Assembly: GCF_022758145.1 (NCBI RefSeq)
Contig: NZ_JAJVDH010000002.1
Location: forward strand, 496,001 to 560,000
DNA from: Pontibacter vulgaris
GTDB taxonomy: Bacteria; Bacteroidota; Bacteroidia; Cytophagales; Hymenobacteraceae
Direction: 5' to 3'
Length of the DNA: 64,000 nt
Positions 42,536-51,130 of the stretch are shown here, one piece after another. A model generated the notes under the pieces. The model searched no databases. It saw nothing but the letters and a program-made list of their open reading frames with translations, and had not been told where the DNA came from. How positions within the stretch are numbered: position 1 is the stretch's first letter; every line of letters starts with the position of its first letter. The translations under genes were made by a program, and so were the position numbers.

Positions 42536-42635
42536 CGAGGCCTCGTCTTTGGGCATCGCGCTGCTTTCGCTTCCTTTGCTCGTGCCTCGCAATGCCTTCG
42601 GCACCGGAACCTCTCGAGGCGCTCAACCCAAAGAC
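42536..42635. repeat. GC-rich inverted-repeat element, possible dispersed repeat
   Basis: It starts with the perfect palindrome CGAGGCCTCG (42536-42545). Arms GTCTTTGGG (42545-42553) and CCCAAAGAC (42627-42635) enclose about 73 bases that include CTCGAG. It is much more GC-rich than its surroundings. Only one copy lies in the window, so its dispersal is an inference. Confidence 0.5.
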
Positions 42636-42787
42636 TGATAATAGTTCGATAGCTAATCTATAGTTGCAGGAGAAGCTATAGTTTTATAGCCTTTCCTGCA
42701 ATGTATTCCGTAGGGACAGGTCAAGACCTGCCCGATCTCAGCCAGAAACTATAAAACAATAACTAAAACTATAGCATTTACAAAAGT

Positions 42788-42815
42788 GTCCCCTTGAGGG
42801 GACTACGGGGGTGTT
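42788..42815. repeat. C-rich hairpin element, copy 1
   Basis: The stem GTCCCC TTGA GGGGAC (42788-42803) is followed by TACGGGGGTGTT. It resembles copy 2 at 42866, which has the same plan of a CCCC/GGGG hairpin followed by a G run and TG(G)TT. Confidence 0.5.
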
Positions 42816-42865
42816 AAAAAGCAACTATAAAACTATAACTTAAACTATAGTAGTAGGTCAAAGCT

Positions 42866-42899
42866 CCCCGCCTTAGACAAGGAGGGGTAGGGGGTGGTT
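42866..42899. repeat. C-rich hairpin element, copy 2
   Basis: The hairpin CCCC-G-CCTT / AAGG-A-GGGG (42866-42887) is followed by TAGGGGGTGGTT. It is similar in plan to copy 1; such hairpins are a familiar intergenic element in Bacteroidota as I remember them, not verified here. Confidence 0.5.
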
Positions 42900-42954
42900 G
42901 GACTGCTATAGAACTATAGCTAGCACAATTGCGTCCCCTGTCCTTTCAGGCCAG

Positions 42955-43003
42955 TTGAGTCGGAAGACTCAACACCATCCTAAGTCACGAGTCTGGAGAC
43001 TCG
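42955..43003. repeat. Pair of short perfect hairpins
   Basis: TTGAGTC GGAA GACTCAA (42955-42972) and CGAGTCT GG AGACTCG (42988-43003) lie 15 bases apart, just before the convergent ppx/gppA stop. The shared GAGTC core suggests related units of a REP-like element. Confidence 0.55.
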
Positions 43004-43015
43004 CGCCAGTTGAAA

Positions 43016-43957
43016 CTATAACTTCCTTTCCAGCATCTGCTGCAAAACGCCTTCCTTCAGCGCATAAGCCGACACCCGAATTTCCTGCAGGTTATACTTC
43101 TGCAGCACAAAATCTACAACTATACTTGCCAGCACGATCATATCCACACGCATTTCCAGCATACCGGGTATAGCTAAACGCTCTTCGTGGTTTTTGCGGA
43201 GCAGCTCTTCGTGTATGGCATAATAATCTGCAATGCTTATAGTTGATGCCGGTGGTATAGTTTGCTGGCGTGATATATCGCCTTTGCGGAGTGCATCAAT
43301 ATCACAAAGCGTATCGAAGGTGCCGGATGAGCCTACAAGTATAGTTGGTTTATAGGTGGCTACAGCTTCGGTGAGCGGTTGCAGCTTTTCGGCTAAATAA
43401 GTTTTTTCGGCGGCTATACTTTCGCTTGGTATCGGGTCTGCGGTAAAGAACTGGTCCATCAGGCGCTGGGCTCCTACCTCGAAGCTGCGTTTCCAGAAGA
43501 TCTCCTGGTTGTTGCAAACTATAAACTCCACGCTGCCGCCACCAATGTCCATGATCAGGGCCGTCTGCTCGTCCAGCACACCAGCGAAGCGCACACCATA
43601 GTAGATTAGTTCTGCTTCGCGGGCACCGTCTATTACTTCTACTTCTATGTTGGTCTGCTTATAGATGTCCTTTACAAAATCTTCGCCGTTGGCAGCGTTA
43701 CGCACCATGCTGGTAGCCATGGCCCGAACCGTTTCAGCACCATGCTCATCAATCACCTTCCGGAAATCTTTCAGAGTTTTAAGGGCACGCTCGTAGGCTT
43801 CGGGAGCTATGTTGCCGTTGCTGATGCCGCCCTGCCCCAACCTCACCGGTACTTTGGTTTTATACAGGTCGCGCAACTGCCCCTGCTCATTCACTTCCGT
43901 TACCAGCAAGTGAAATGTATTCGTACCCATATCTATTAGTGCAAGGCGGTTGGTCAT
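43016..43957 (-). CDS. Ppx/GppA family phosphatase
   Basis: Hydrolyses polyphosphate or pppGpp; the two activities share this fold. 313 aa, the short form without the C-terminal HD-like domains of E. coli Ppx. ASKHA-fold motifs are ALIDMGTNTFHLLV at the N-terminus and LIMDIGGGSVEFIV around residues 145-158, with ILVGSSGTFDTL later. It faces the repeat-rich stretch. The EVE-HNH gene lies upstream on the same strand, 34 bases away. The substrate (polyP or pppGpp) is not decidable here. Confidence 0.93.
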   Translation of the reverse strand: MTNRLALIDMGTNTFHLLVTEVNEQGQLRDLYKTKVPVRLGQGGISNGNIAPEAYERALKTLKDFRKVIDEHGAETVRAMATSMVRNAANGEDFVKDIYKQTNIEVEVIDGAREAELIYYGVRFAGVLDEQTALIMDIGGGSVEFIVCNNQEIFWKRSFEVGAQRLMDQFFTADPIPSESIAAEKTYLAEKLQPLTEAVATYKPTILVGSSGTFDTLCDIDALRKGDISRQQTIPPASTISIADYYAIHEELLRKNHEERLAIPGMLEMRVDMIVLASIVVDFVLQKYNLQEIRVSAYALKEGVLQQMLERKL

Positions 43958-43991
43958 TGTTTGGAATGTTAATTGATAATTGTTGTAAGAA

Positions 43992-44804
43992 TTAATGCAG
44001 AGAGTTTATACTGATGAATTCTTTTAGCTCCTCTATAGTATATGGCTCCTTTCTTTTATGCAACATTGCATGACAGTTGGGGCAAACAGGTCGTAAGTCC
44101 TTAATAGGGTCTACTTGGTACTGTCCTCCAATTGAAGAAATTTGATTTAAATGATGAACATGAATGAAGTTTTGACCTAATTCACCAAATCTTTCTTCAA
44201 AATTAAAATCACAAACTTGGCAGGATAGACCATAGTGGTCTATGCAAGTTTGTCTAGCAAAAGGATTTCTTTCATATTTTGTAACCAAAACCTGGTTTGG
44301 AGTTCCTTCAGTAAAAACTTGATGGTTATCTGATTCAGAGTTTATAAAAGGATTTGTTCTTATGTTTTGTGTCGTAAGAAAATCAAACCATAGCCCTTCT
44401 AACTCTTTAGTAAACTCTTTTTGAATTTCTATTCCTGAAGCTTGCGGAGTCCAGTTGATTCTAGATAAATCTCCTTGCTTCAATAAGTCAAGACTTAATA
44501 TTGGCTCTTGCTCTACATTAAGCAATACATCAAACTCAATATCAACCATGTGGATCGTTTTATTCTCTCCACTCCAGTGTTTGGCTAAGAATACATGGCT
44601 TGAAACATATCCGGAGCCAACAATCCCTTTTGGTTCTTCTCCTAAGCGGAAAAGAAAAGCACGATCTCCAGGAGATATTTTTTTATGACTTGCTACGCTC
44701 CAGTCTTCTGTTGCCTTTCCTTTAATTTTAATCTTACTTATAGTTTGTTCGAGATCTTTCCATTCCCACTTTTTAGGATTCCATACAAAAAGAAATGTCT
44801 TCAT
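43992..44804 (-). CDS. Predicted EVE-HNH modification-dependent endonuclease
   Basis: 270 aa. The N-terminal 130 residues resemble EVE/PUA-like base-reading domains (FVWNPKKWEW, then ISPGDRAFLFRLGEEPKGIV and GSGYVSS). The C-terminal part is an HNH nuclease: C195-C198 (CQVC), HVHHLN at residues 215-220, and C241/C244 with H245 and H249 (CPNCHAMLH), the expected zinc and catalytic pattern. This architecture is known from type IV, modification-dependent restriction enzymes such as VcaM4I, which cut DNA with modified cytosine. The gene is more AT-rich than its neighbours and has ordinary housekeeping genes on both sides, suggesting recent acquisition. The modified base recognised is unknown. Confidence 0.8.
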   Translation of the reverse strand: MKTFLFVWNPKKWEWKDLEQTISKIKIKGKATEDWSVASHKKISPGDRAFLFRLGEEPKGIVGSGYVSSHVFLAKHWSGENKTIHMVDIEFDVLLNVEQEPILSLDLLKQGDLSRINWTPQASGIEIQKEFTKELEGLWFDFLTTQNIRTNPFINSESDNHQVFTEGTPNQVLVTKYERNPFARQTCIDHYGLSCQVCDFNFEERFGELGQNFIHVHHLNQISSIGGQYQVDPIKDLRPVCPNCHAMLHKRKEPYTIEELKEFISINSLH

Positions 44805-44859
44805 ATAATGATCGCTTTAAGTTCTAGATATAGAAAGATACCTATTTAAACTATAACTT

Positions 44860-45753
44860 CTACCTCCCAACCGAAGTAAACCTGAAGAAAGTACCCAACG
44901 GCAGTTTCCTGTCACCGCCATCCAGCAGATATAGTTCGCCGAGCTCTTCGTTTTTCACCATGTCGCCAAACGTGCCGCGCATCAGGTTATCGAGCACCAT
45001 CGCCGAGAAGCCCATCGAGTACAGGTTTATCAGCAGGAAATAATCGGTGCCATCCAGCATTTCGCGGCAGAGCTTTATCATTTCATTCAGTTCGTCTTCC
45101 AGTTGCCATTTTTCGCCGTTCGGGCCACGGCCATAGCTTGGTGGGTCCAGGATGATTCCGTTATACTTGTTGCCACGTTTCACTTCGCGGCGGGCATACT
45201 TCATGGCGTCTTCCACTATCCAGCGCACGTTATCCAGGTTGCTGGCTTCCATGTTGTCGCGGGCCCAGAAGTTAACCTGCTTTATAGAGTCCAGGTGGGT
45301 TACATCGGCACCGGCAGCTTTGGCAGCTAAGGTAGCAGCACCGGTGTAGGCAAACATGTTCAGTACTTTTGGCTGTGGCGTTTTTAGCTTGCGGGTGGTA
45401 TCATAAATAAACTTCCAGTTAGCGTCCTGCTCCGGAAACAAACCCACATGCTTAAACGACGACAAACCCAAACGGAAACGCAGCTTCAGGTCGTTATACT
45501 TATAGTTGATGAACCATTGCTCCGGCATTCCTTTCTTCAGTTTCCACTGGCCTTTTTCCTGGCTGCCTTTGTCGCGGGTAAACACGGCATTGGCCATACG
45601 CTGCCACTCCTGCTCAGGCAGGTGCTTGTCCCAGATGGCCTGTGGCTCGGGGCGTGCTACATAATACTGGCCAAAACGCTCCAGTTTCTCAAAGTTGCCA
45701 CTATCCACTAATTCGTAATCGGCCCAGTTTTCTGTTGTAAGAAAGGAATACAT
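44860..45753 (-). CDS. Class I SAM-dependent methyltransferase, RlmI/RlmK-like
   Basis: 297 aa. The Rossmann methyltransferase half shows motif I-like NMFAYTGAATLAAKAAGADV and the acidic residue VTHLDS, and the active-site loop ILDPPSYGRGPNGEKW, as in the rRNA methyltransferases RlmI and RlmK-C. The N-terminal part (ELVDSGNFEKLERFGQYYVA) matches that group too, but the usual PUA domain is absent. An rRNA target is likely but not shown. It is transcribed divergently from dapF with a 108-base gap. Confidence 0.85.
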   Translation of the reverse strand: MYSFLTTENWADYELVDSGNFEKLERFGQYYVARPEPQAIWDKHLPEQEWQRMANAVFTRDKGSQEKGQWKLKKGMPEQWFINYKYNDLKLRFRLGLSSFKHVGLFPEQDANWKFIYDTTRKLKTPQPKVLNMFAYTGAATLAAKAAGADVTHLDSIKQVNFWARDNMEASNLDNVRWIVEDAMKYARREVKRGNKYNGIILDPPSYGRGPNGEKWQLEDELNEMIKLCREMLDGTDYFLLINLYSMGFSAMVLDNLMRGTFGDMVKNEELGELYLLDGGDRKLPLGTFFRFTSVGR

Positions 45754-45861
45754 ATCTTTGTCGTTTATTTCAGGCGCAGCGCCTATAAGGTGGTAAAATT
45801 ACGCATTATATGCCACACCTTAAAAAGTGCACGAACCTGCAGTTTTAATTGTTTCAGATAC

Positions 45862-46638
45862 ATGGCAATCAGCTTTTACAAATACCAGGGCACCGGCAAC
45901 GATTTCGTGATGATCGATAACCGGAAACATACTTTCCCGGGAGACAACGAAGCGTTGGTAAAACACCTCTGCGACCGCCGCGTAGGCATTGGCGCCGATG
46001 GACTTATACTTCTGCAGGACCACCCGGACTACGATTTCGAGATGGTATACTATAACGCCGACGGCCGCTTAGGCTCTATGTGCGGAAATGGCGGGCGCTG
46101 CACTGTTCGCTTTGCCAAACAATTGGGTGTGATAGAAGACGTAGCCTGTTTTTTAGCAGCAGATGGCGAGCACCAGGCAAGTATAGAACGTGACCTGATT
46201 CAACTGAAAATGAACGACGTGCAGGGCGTTGAAAGAATTGGCGATGATTATTACCTGAACACTGGCTCGCCGCATTACATTCGTTTTGTAGATGATGTGC
46301 AAAGTATAAATGTGTTTGAAGAAGGCCGCGCCATCAGATATAACGATCGTTTTGCAGCTGTAGGTACCAATGTAAACTTTGTGCAGAAGACAGGTGAGAA
46401 CGAGATTTTTGTACGCACCTACGAGCGCGGTGTGGAAGACGAAACCCTGTCGTGCGGAACAGGTGTAACAGCTGCGGCGCTGGTAGCAGGTATAGAAGGC
46501 ATGCAAAGCCCGGTAAAAGTAAAAGTGCTGGGCGGCGAACTGGAAGTCGCTTTCCGGCAAACTGGCGAAAATAGCTTTAAGTATATTTATTTGATTGGCC
46601 CAGCCAGGCAGGTGTTTACAGGCTCGGTTTCAGTTTAG
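45862..46638 (+). CDS. dapF: Diaminopimelate epimerase
   Basis: Converts LL- to meso-diaminopimelate for lysine and peptidoglycan. 258 aa. The two catalytic cysteines are in MCGNGGRCTVRF and LSCGTGVTAAALV. ATG 45862 gives MAISFYKYQGTGNDFVMIDN, the family start; the frame is open 24 codons further upstream without conservation. A TATCTTTG box at 45753-45760, overlapping the start of the divergent methyltransferase gene, may be part of its promoter, though its TTG lies only 15 bases upstream. Confidence 0.96.
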   Translation: MAISFYKYQGTGNDFVMIDNRKHTFPGDNEALVKHLCDRRVGIGADGLILLQDHPDYDFEMVYYNADGRLGSMCGNGGRCTVRFAKQLGVIEDVACFLAADGEHQASIERDLIQLKMNDVQGVERIGDDYYLNTGSPHYIRFVDDVQSINVFEEGRAIRYNDRFAAVGTNVNFVQKTGENEIFVRTYERGVEDETLSCGTGVTAAALVAGIEGMQSPVKVKVLGGELEVAFRQTGENSFKYIYLIGPARQVFTGSVSV

Positions 46639-46666
46639 AAAGTATAAACTATACTTGTAAGTATGG

Positions 46667-46686
46667 CGCGAGCGTCTATGCTCGTG
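46667..46686. repeat. Short GC-rich hairpin after dapF
   Basis: CGCGAGC GTCTAT GCTCGTG, a 7-bp stem with one G-T pair, lies in the dapF-GNAT gap. At 46716-46729 a weaker GAGT/ACTC hairpin follows, with the GAGTCTGGA core also seen at 42990. It is probably the same class of dispersed element as in the 42-43 kb stretch. Confidence 0.4.
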
Positions 46687-46865
46687 GCTTACTATAGTTT
46701 GGGTGTCCTGCCCAGTGAGTCTGGATACTCTATTACACGCTTCGTTACAATTCTGGCAACTTGCTCCAGAACCGTACAACTTAAAAAAACAAGACTTTCA
46801 GCAAGTATAAATTGTTGGGAGTCTTTGCTTTTTATACCTTTAGGTAAGCAAAAAGTATAAACCAC

Positions 46866-47381
46866 GTGTTCCTGAAAACAGACCAGACCTATTTGCGCGC
46901 CCTCGAGCCCACCGACCTGGATTTTCTATATTCCCTCGAAAACGACACCTCTGTCTGGCATGTGGGCAATACGCTTATGCCCTGCTCTAAATTCGTACTG
47001 GAGCAATATTTAGAGAATGCTACGCTCGATATTTATACTGTAAAACAACTCCGCCTTGTCATCTGTACTTCAGATCATACTCCTGTTGGCGCCATCGACC
47101 TGTTTGATTTTGAGCCCTTGCACCGCCGTGCCGGAGTAGGTATTTTAGTAGCTTCAGAGTTCAGAGGCAAAGGCTATGCAAGCGAGGCATTGCAGTTATT
47201 GCTGCATTACTGCCAGCAAACGCTGCAGTTACACCAGGTATATTGTTCCGTAACAGCTACCAATATGGCAAGTATAAATCTTTTTACAAAGGCTGGTTTT
47301 ACAGAAATTGGTACTCGCAGGCAGTGGCTCAGAACCCTGCAGGGATGGGACGATGTGATTGAATACCAGCTTCTTTTTTAA
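46866..47381 (+). CDS. GNAT family N-acetyltransferase
   Basis: 171 aa. The acetyl-CoA binding motif A is visible as VGILVASEFRGKGYASEALQ near residues 91-110, and a C-terminal NLFTKAGFTEIGTRRQW follows, typical of RimJ/RimL-like acetyltransferases. GTG 46866 is used as start because it gives MFLKTDQTYLRALEPTDLDF and no ATG fits. The substrate, protein N-terminus or small molecule, is unknown. The gap before it carries hairpins and a possible TACCTTTA box. Confidence 0.9.
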   Translation: MFLKTDQTYLRALEPTDLDFLYSLENDTSVWHVGNTLMPCSKFVLEQYLENATLDIYTVKQLRLVICTSDHTPVGAIDLFDFEPLHRRAGVGILVASEFRGKGYASEALQLLLHYCQQTLQLHQVYCSVTATNMASINLFTKAGFTEIGTRRQWLRTLQGWDDVIEYQLLF

Positions 47382-47576
47382 ACCTTTCTCAACTGAACTT
47401 TCTACCCCCGCTTATCAGTTTTACTTTATCGGCAGCCTGCCACATTGCCACATTTTACCGTTTATGGCACAAGCAAAGTATAGCCTTAAACTAAGTATAG
47501 GCTAATAACTATATTGTACCGGTAAATTTGGCAGGCACAGGTATAAGCTGCCACTATGGTATTGTTTTCGTGCAAA

Positions 47577-47610
47577 TTGTAAAATATGTCAGAAAAACAG
47601 CTTATTTTTG
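47577..47610 (+). promoter_or_regulatory. Promoter of secA
   Basis: TTG (47577-47579) is followed after 23 bases by TATTTTTG (47603-47610), fitting TAnnTTTG, 45 bases before the secA ATG. The rest of the 273-base gap shows inverted CCTGCCA/TGGCAGG copies about 90 bases apart but no gene. Confidence 0.6.
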
Positions 47611-47654
47611 ACGATATTACAGGCACAAAAAACTTCATTTAATAGACTTACAGA

Positions 47655-50600
47655 ATGTTTGATTTTTTCGGTAAAACCGTTGCGAAACTATTCGGAACCA
47701 AATCCGACAGAGATATAAAAGAGGTTGTACCCTACGTATCTAAAATTAACGAAGAGTACGCCAAGCTTGCCAGCCTTACAGATGACCAGCTGCGCCAGAA
47801 AACGGCAGAAATTAAAAGCATCATTAATGAGCGCTTAAAAGGTATCGATGATCAGATCGCGGCCTTGCACAAGCGCATAGCCGATGAGCCTGAACTGAAT
47901 ATCGTTCAGAAAGAAAACATTTTCGCAGAAATTGATGAGCTGGAAAAACAGCGCAACAAAGATCTGGAAGTAGTATTGATGGAGGTGCTGCCTGTTGGTT
48001 TTGCTATAGTAAAAGAAACAGCCCGCCGCTGGAAAGAGAACGGCCAGTTAGTAGTAACCGCTACCGACATGGACCGCGAACTTTCTGCCCGCAAGCCAAA
48101 CGTACAACTGGATGGCGACAAAGCTATCTGGGCAAACAAATGGGTTGCTGCCGGAAGCGAGATTACCTGGGAAATGTTGCATTACGATGTGCAGTTAATT
48201 GGTGGTATTGTATTGCACCAGGGTAAAATCTCAGAAATGGCTACAGGTGAGGGTAAAACACTGGTAGCTACGTTGCCAGCTTTCCTGAATGCCTTGTCTG
48301 GTCGTGGTGTGCACGTAGTAACGGTAAACGATTACCTTGCCAAGCGTGACTCTGAGTGGATGGCGCCATTGTTCGAGTTCCATGGCCTGACCATCGATTG
48401 CATTGATAAGCACCAGCCAAACTCTGAATCGCGCCGCAATGCTTACCGCGCAGACATCACGTATGGTACAAACAACGAATTCGGTTTCGATTACCTGCGC
48501 GATAACATGGCCCGCGAGCCGCAAGACCTGGTACAGCGCAAGCACCATTACGCCATGGTCGATGAGGTGGACTCTGTATTGATTGATGATGCCCGTACGC
48601 CTTTGATTATCTCTGGTCCGGTGCCGCGCGGCGATGAACATGAATTCTATCAACTGAAGCCACGCATTGCGATGCTGGTAGAGGCGCAGCGCAAAATAGT
48701 TACCAACTTCCTTACAGAAGCAAAACGCCTGACTAAAGAAGGCAACACACAGGAAGGTGGCCTGTCGCTTTTCAGAGCATACCGTGGTTTACCAAAGAGC
48801 AAGCCGCTTATCAAATTCCTGAGCGAAACTGGTAACCGCGCCATCTTACAGAAAGTTGAGAACCACTACCTGCAGGATAACTCCCGCATGATGCCGGAAG
48901 CTGATGAGCCGCTATACTTTACTATTGATGAGAAGCACAACCAGATCGAACTGACCGAGAAAGGCATTGACCTGATTACAGGCCAGGGCGAAGATCCAAG
49001 TTTCTTTATACTCCCGGATATAGGTACCGAGATTGCTAACATCGAGAATAATAAATCGCTTTCCAATGAAGAACAACTGCACGCAAAAGAGCAGCTGATC
49101 TCTGATTTCCAGGAAAAGTCGAAGCGTATTCACACGATCAACCAATTGCTGAAGGCTTATACTTTGTTCGAGAAGGACGTGGAGTATATCGTTACGCCTG
49201 ACCATAAAGTGAAAATCGTAGATGAGCAGACTGGCCGTGTAATGGAAGGCCGCCGTTATTCTGATGGTTTGCACCAGGCAATTGAGGCGAAAGAGAACGT
49301 GAAAGTAGAAGATGCTACGCAGACTTACGCCACCGTTACGCTGCAGAACTACTTCCGTATGTACCACAAACTTTCTGGTATGACGGGTACTGCCGAAACA
49401 GAAGCAGGCGAGTTCTGGGAAATTTATAAACTGGATGTAGTAGTTATACCTACCAACAGACCAATTCAACGCAAAGACGAGCACGACAAAGTATACAAAA
49501 CCGTTCGTGAGAAGTATAACGCAGTAGTTGATGAAATTGTAGAACTTACTGAAAAAGGCCGCCCGGTACTGGTAGGTACAACATCAGTAGAAATTTCAGA
49601 ATTACTGAGCCGTATGCTTACCCTGCGTAAGATTAAACACCAGGTACTGAACGCGAAAATGCACCAGAAAGAAGCCGAGATTGTGGCAGAAGCTGGTAAG
49701 CCAAGCACCGTTACTATTGCTACCAACATGGCCGGTCGTGGTACCGACATTAAGCTTACGCCGGAGTCTAAGGCTGCAGGTGGTCTGGCTATTATTGGTA
49801 CAGAACGCCACGAGTCTCGCCGCGTAGACCGCCAGTTGCGTGGTCGTGCAGGCCGCCAGGGCGACCCGGGTTCTTCGCAGTTCTTCGTATCTCTTGAAGA
49901 TAACCTGATGCGTTTGTTCGGTTCTGACAGAATTGCCCGCCTGATGGACCGTATGGGTCTGGAAGAAGGCGAGGTTATTCAGCACTCGATGATCACGAAC
50001 TCAATTGAGCGTGCGCAGAAGAAAGTTGAAGAAAACAACTTCGGACAGCGTAAGCGCCTGCTGGAGTACGACGACGTGATGAACGCACAGCGCGAGGTTG
50101 TTTACAAACGCCGCAGAAATGCCCTTTATGGCGAGCGACTGGAACTGGATATCTGGAACATGATCTATGATCTGAGCGAGGAACTGGTAGTTAGCTATAA
50201 GAATGCGAATGATTACGAAAACTTCCAGCTCAACATTATCCGCGTATTTGGTTACGATACAGCTATAACACTGGAAGAGTTTACGTCTACGCAGGCTACG
50301 CCATTGGCAGAGCGCTTGTATAACGAAGCACTTAACCACTACTTAACCAAGAACAAGCATACAGCAGAGCAGGCTTTCCCGATTATTGCCGATATTCATG
50401 CAAACCGTGGGCCGATGATCGAGAATGTGGCTGTACCATTTACAGATGGTAAGCGCCAGCTGGCTGCAGTTGCAAACCTGACCAAAACGTACGAATCGCA
50501 TTGCATGGAGCTGCTTCGCTCTATGGAAAAGATCATCTCGCTAGGTACAATCGACCAGGCCTGGACAGACCACCTGCGCCAGATGGACGACCTGAAGCAA

Positions 50601-51026
50601 TCGGTGCAGAATGCAGTGTACGAGCAGAAAGACCCACTGTTGATCTATAAGTTCGAATCATTTGAGTTGTTCAAGCGCATGATCGGTAAAGTGAATGAAG
50701 AAACTGTTTCTTTCCTGATGCACGCCTTTATACCAGTACAGGCACCAGAGCAGGTGCAGGAGCCTCGTCCACAGCGTGCCCCAAAAGCGCCGATACTGCA
50801 CGAGCAAAAAGCTGAAGTTCATTCTTCGCTGGAAGATGAAACAGGCCATACTTCTATTCCGGCGCCAGAGCCTCCTAAGTTAGTGCCTGTGCACTCACAC
50901 AAAGTAGCTGGCCGAAACGATAGAGTAAGTGTTCAGTATAGCGATGGCCGTGTGCTGAAAGACGTGAAGTTCAAAACGGTAGAGGAAGACCTGCTGAATA
51001 ATCGTTGCATACTTATTGAAGAATAA
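47655..51026 (+). CDS. secA: Preprotein translocase ATPase SecA
   Basis: ATP-driven motor of the Sec pathway. 1123 aa, longer than E. coli SecA (901) because of insertions in the preprotein-binding and linker regions, as usual in Bacteroidota. Walker A is [16 protein letters not shown] near residue 195 and the DEAD-like box is [20 protein letters not shown]. Motor domain 2 shows [12 protein letters not shown] and [20 protein letters not shown]. The extreme C-terminus is odd: after the usual GRND sequence it continues as a new tail rich in Val, Lys and Glu, instead of the CxCxSGK...CH zinc motif that binds SecB and ribosomes. Confidence 0.98.
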   Translation: MFDFFGKTVAKLFGTKSDRDIKEVVPYVSKINEEYAKLASLTDDQLRQKTAEIKSIINERLKGIDDQIAALHKRIADEPELNIVQKENIFAEIDELEKQRNKDLEVVLMEVLPVGFAIVKETARRWKENGQLVVTATDMDRELSARKPNVQLDGDKAIWANKWVAAGSEITWEMLHYDVQLIGGIVLHQGKISEMATGEGKTLVATLPAFLNALSGRGVHVVTVNDYLAKRDSEWMAPLFEFHGLTIDCIDKHQPNSESRRNAYRADITYGTNNEFGFDYLRDNMAREPQDLVQRKHHYAMVDEVDSVLIDDARTPLIISGPVPRGDEHEFYQLKPRIAMLVEAQRKIVTNFLTEAKRLTKEGNTQEGGLSLFRAYRGLPKSKPLIKFLSETGNRAILQKVENHYLQDNSRMMPEADEPLYFTIDEKHNQIELTEKGIDLITGQGEDPSFFILPDIGTEIANIENNKSLSNEEQLHAKEQLISDFQEKSKRIHTINQLLKAYTLFEKDVEYIVTPDHKVKIVDEQTGRVMEGRRYSDGLHQAIEAKENVKVEDATQTYATVTLQNYFRMYHKLSGMTGTAETEAGEFWEIYKLDVVVIPTNRPIQRKDEHDKVYKTVREKYNAVVDEIVELTEKGRPVLVGTTSVEISELLSRMLTLRKIKHQVLNAKMHQKEAEIVAEAGKPSTVTIATNMAGRGTDIKLTPESKAAGGLAIIGTERHESRRVDRQLRGRAGRQGDPGSSQFFVSLEDNLMRLFGSDRIARLMDRMGLEEGEVIQHSMITNSIERAQKKVEENNFGQRKRLLEYDDVMNAQREVVYKRRRNALYGERLELDIWNMIYDLSEELVVSYKNANDYENFQLNIIRVFGYDTAITLEEFTSTQATPLAERLYNEALNHYLTKNKHTAEQAFPIIADIHANRGPMIENVAVPFTDGKRQLAAVANLTKTYESHCMELLRSMEKIISLGTIDQAWTDHLRQMDDLKQSVQNAVYEQKDPLLIYKFESFELFKRMIGKVNEETVSFLMHAFIPVQAPEQVQEPRPQRAPKAPILHEQKAEVHSSLEDETGHTSIPAPEPPKLVPVHSHKVAGRNDRVSVQYSDGRVLKDVKFKTVEEDLLNNRCILIEE

Positions 51027-51033
51027 AAATAGA

Positions 51034-51066
51034 AGCAGCCACTAACCAAAATTTAGTGGCTGCTTT
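51034..51066 (+). terminator. Probable terminator after secA
   Basis: The 11-bp stem AGCAGCCACTA / TAGTGGCTGCT (51034-51044 with 51054-51064) has a short T stretch behind it (TTT then ATG). The weak T run makes it less certain than the others. Confidence 0.6.
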
Positions 51067-51130
51067 ATGTATTACCAGCTTCTGTTTTAGAGTTAAGTAA
51101 GAAGTATAGCCGCAAGGCTGATGTGAAAAT

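Larger units (their letters stand above)
42333..43015. other. 683-base gene-free stretch rich in hairpins and signal words
   Basis: No credible gene is found; a 91-codon frame reading into the ppx gene lacks any family character. By eye it holds about fourteen copies of TATACTT/AAGTATA or AACTATA/TATAGTT, a long inverted repeat (42536-42635), two C-rich hairpins followed by GGGGGTGTT or GGGGGTGGTT, and two short perfect hairpins near 42.96-43.00 kb. The mix looks like an accumulation of dispersed intergenic repeats between two convergent genes. Confidence 0.75.

Noticed and set aside
42898-43173. 91-codon open frame on the plus strand
   Set aside because: It runs through the hairpin elements and then antisense through the 3' end of the ppx/gppA gene, which explains its openness.
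46663-46860. 65-codon open frame between dapF and the GNAT gene
   Set aside because: It starts inside a hairpin element, and its amino-acid sequence has no domain or signal; it is better read as intergenic.
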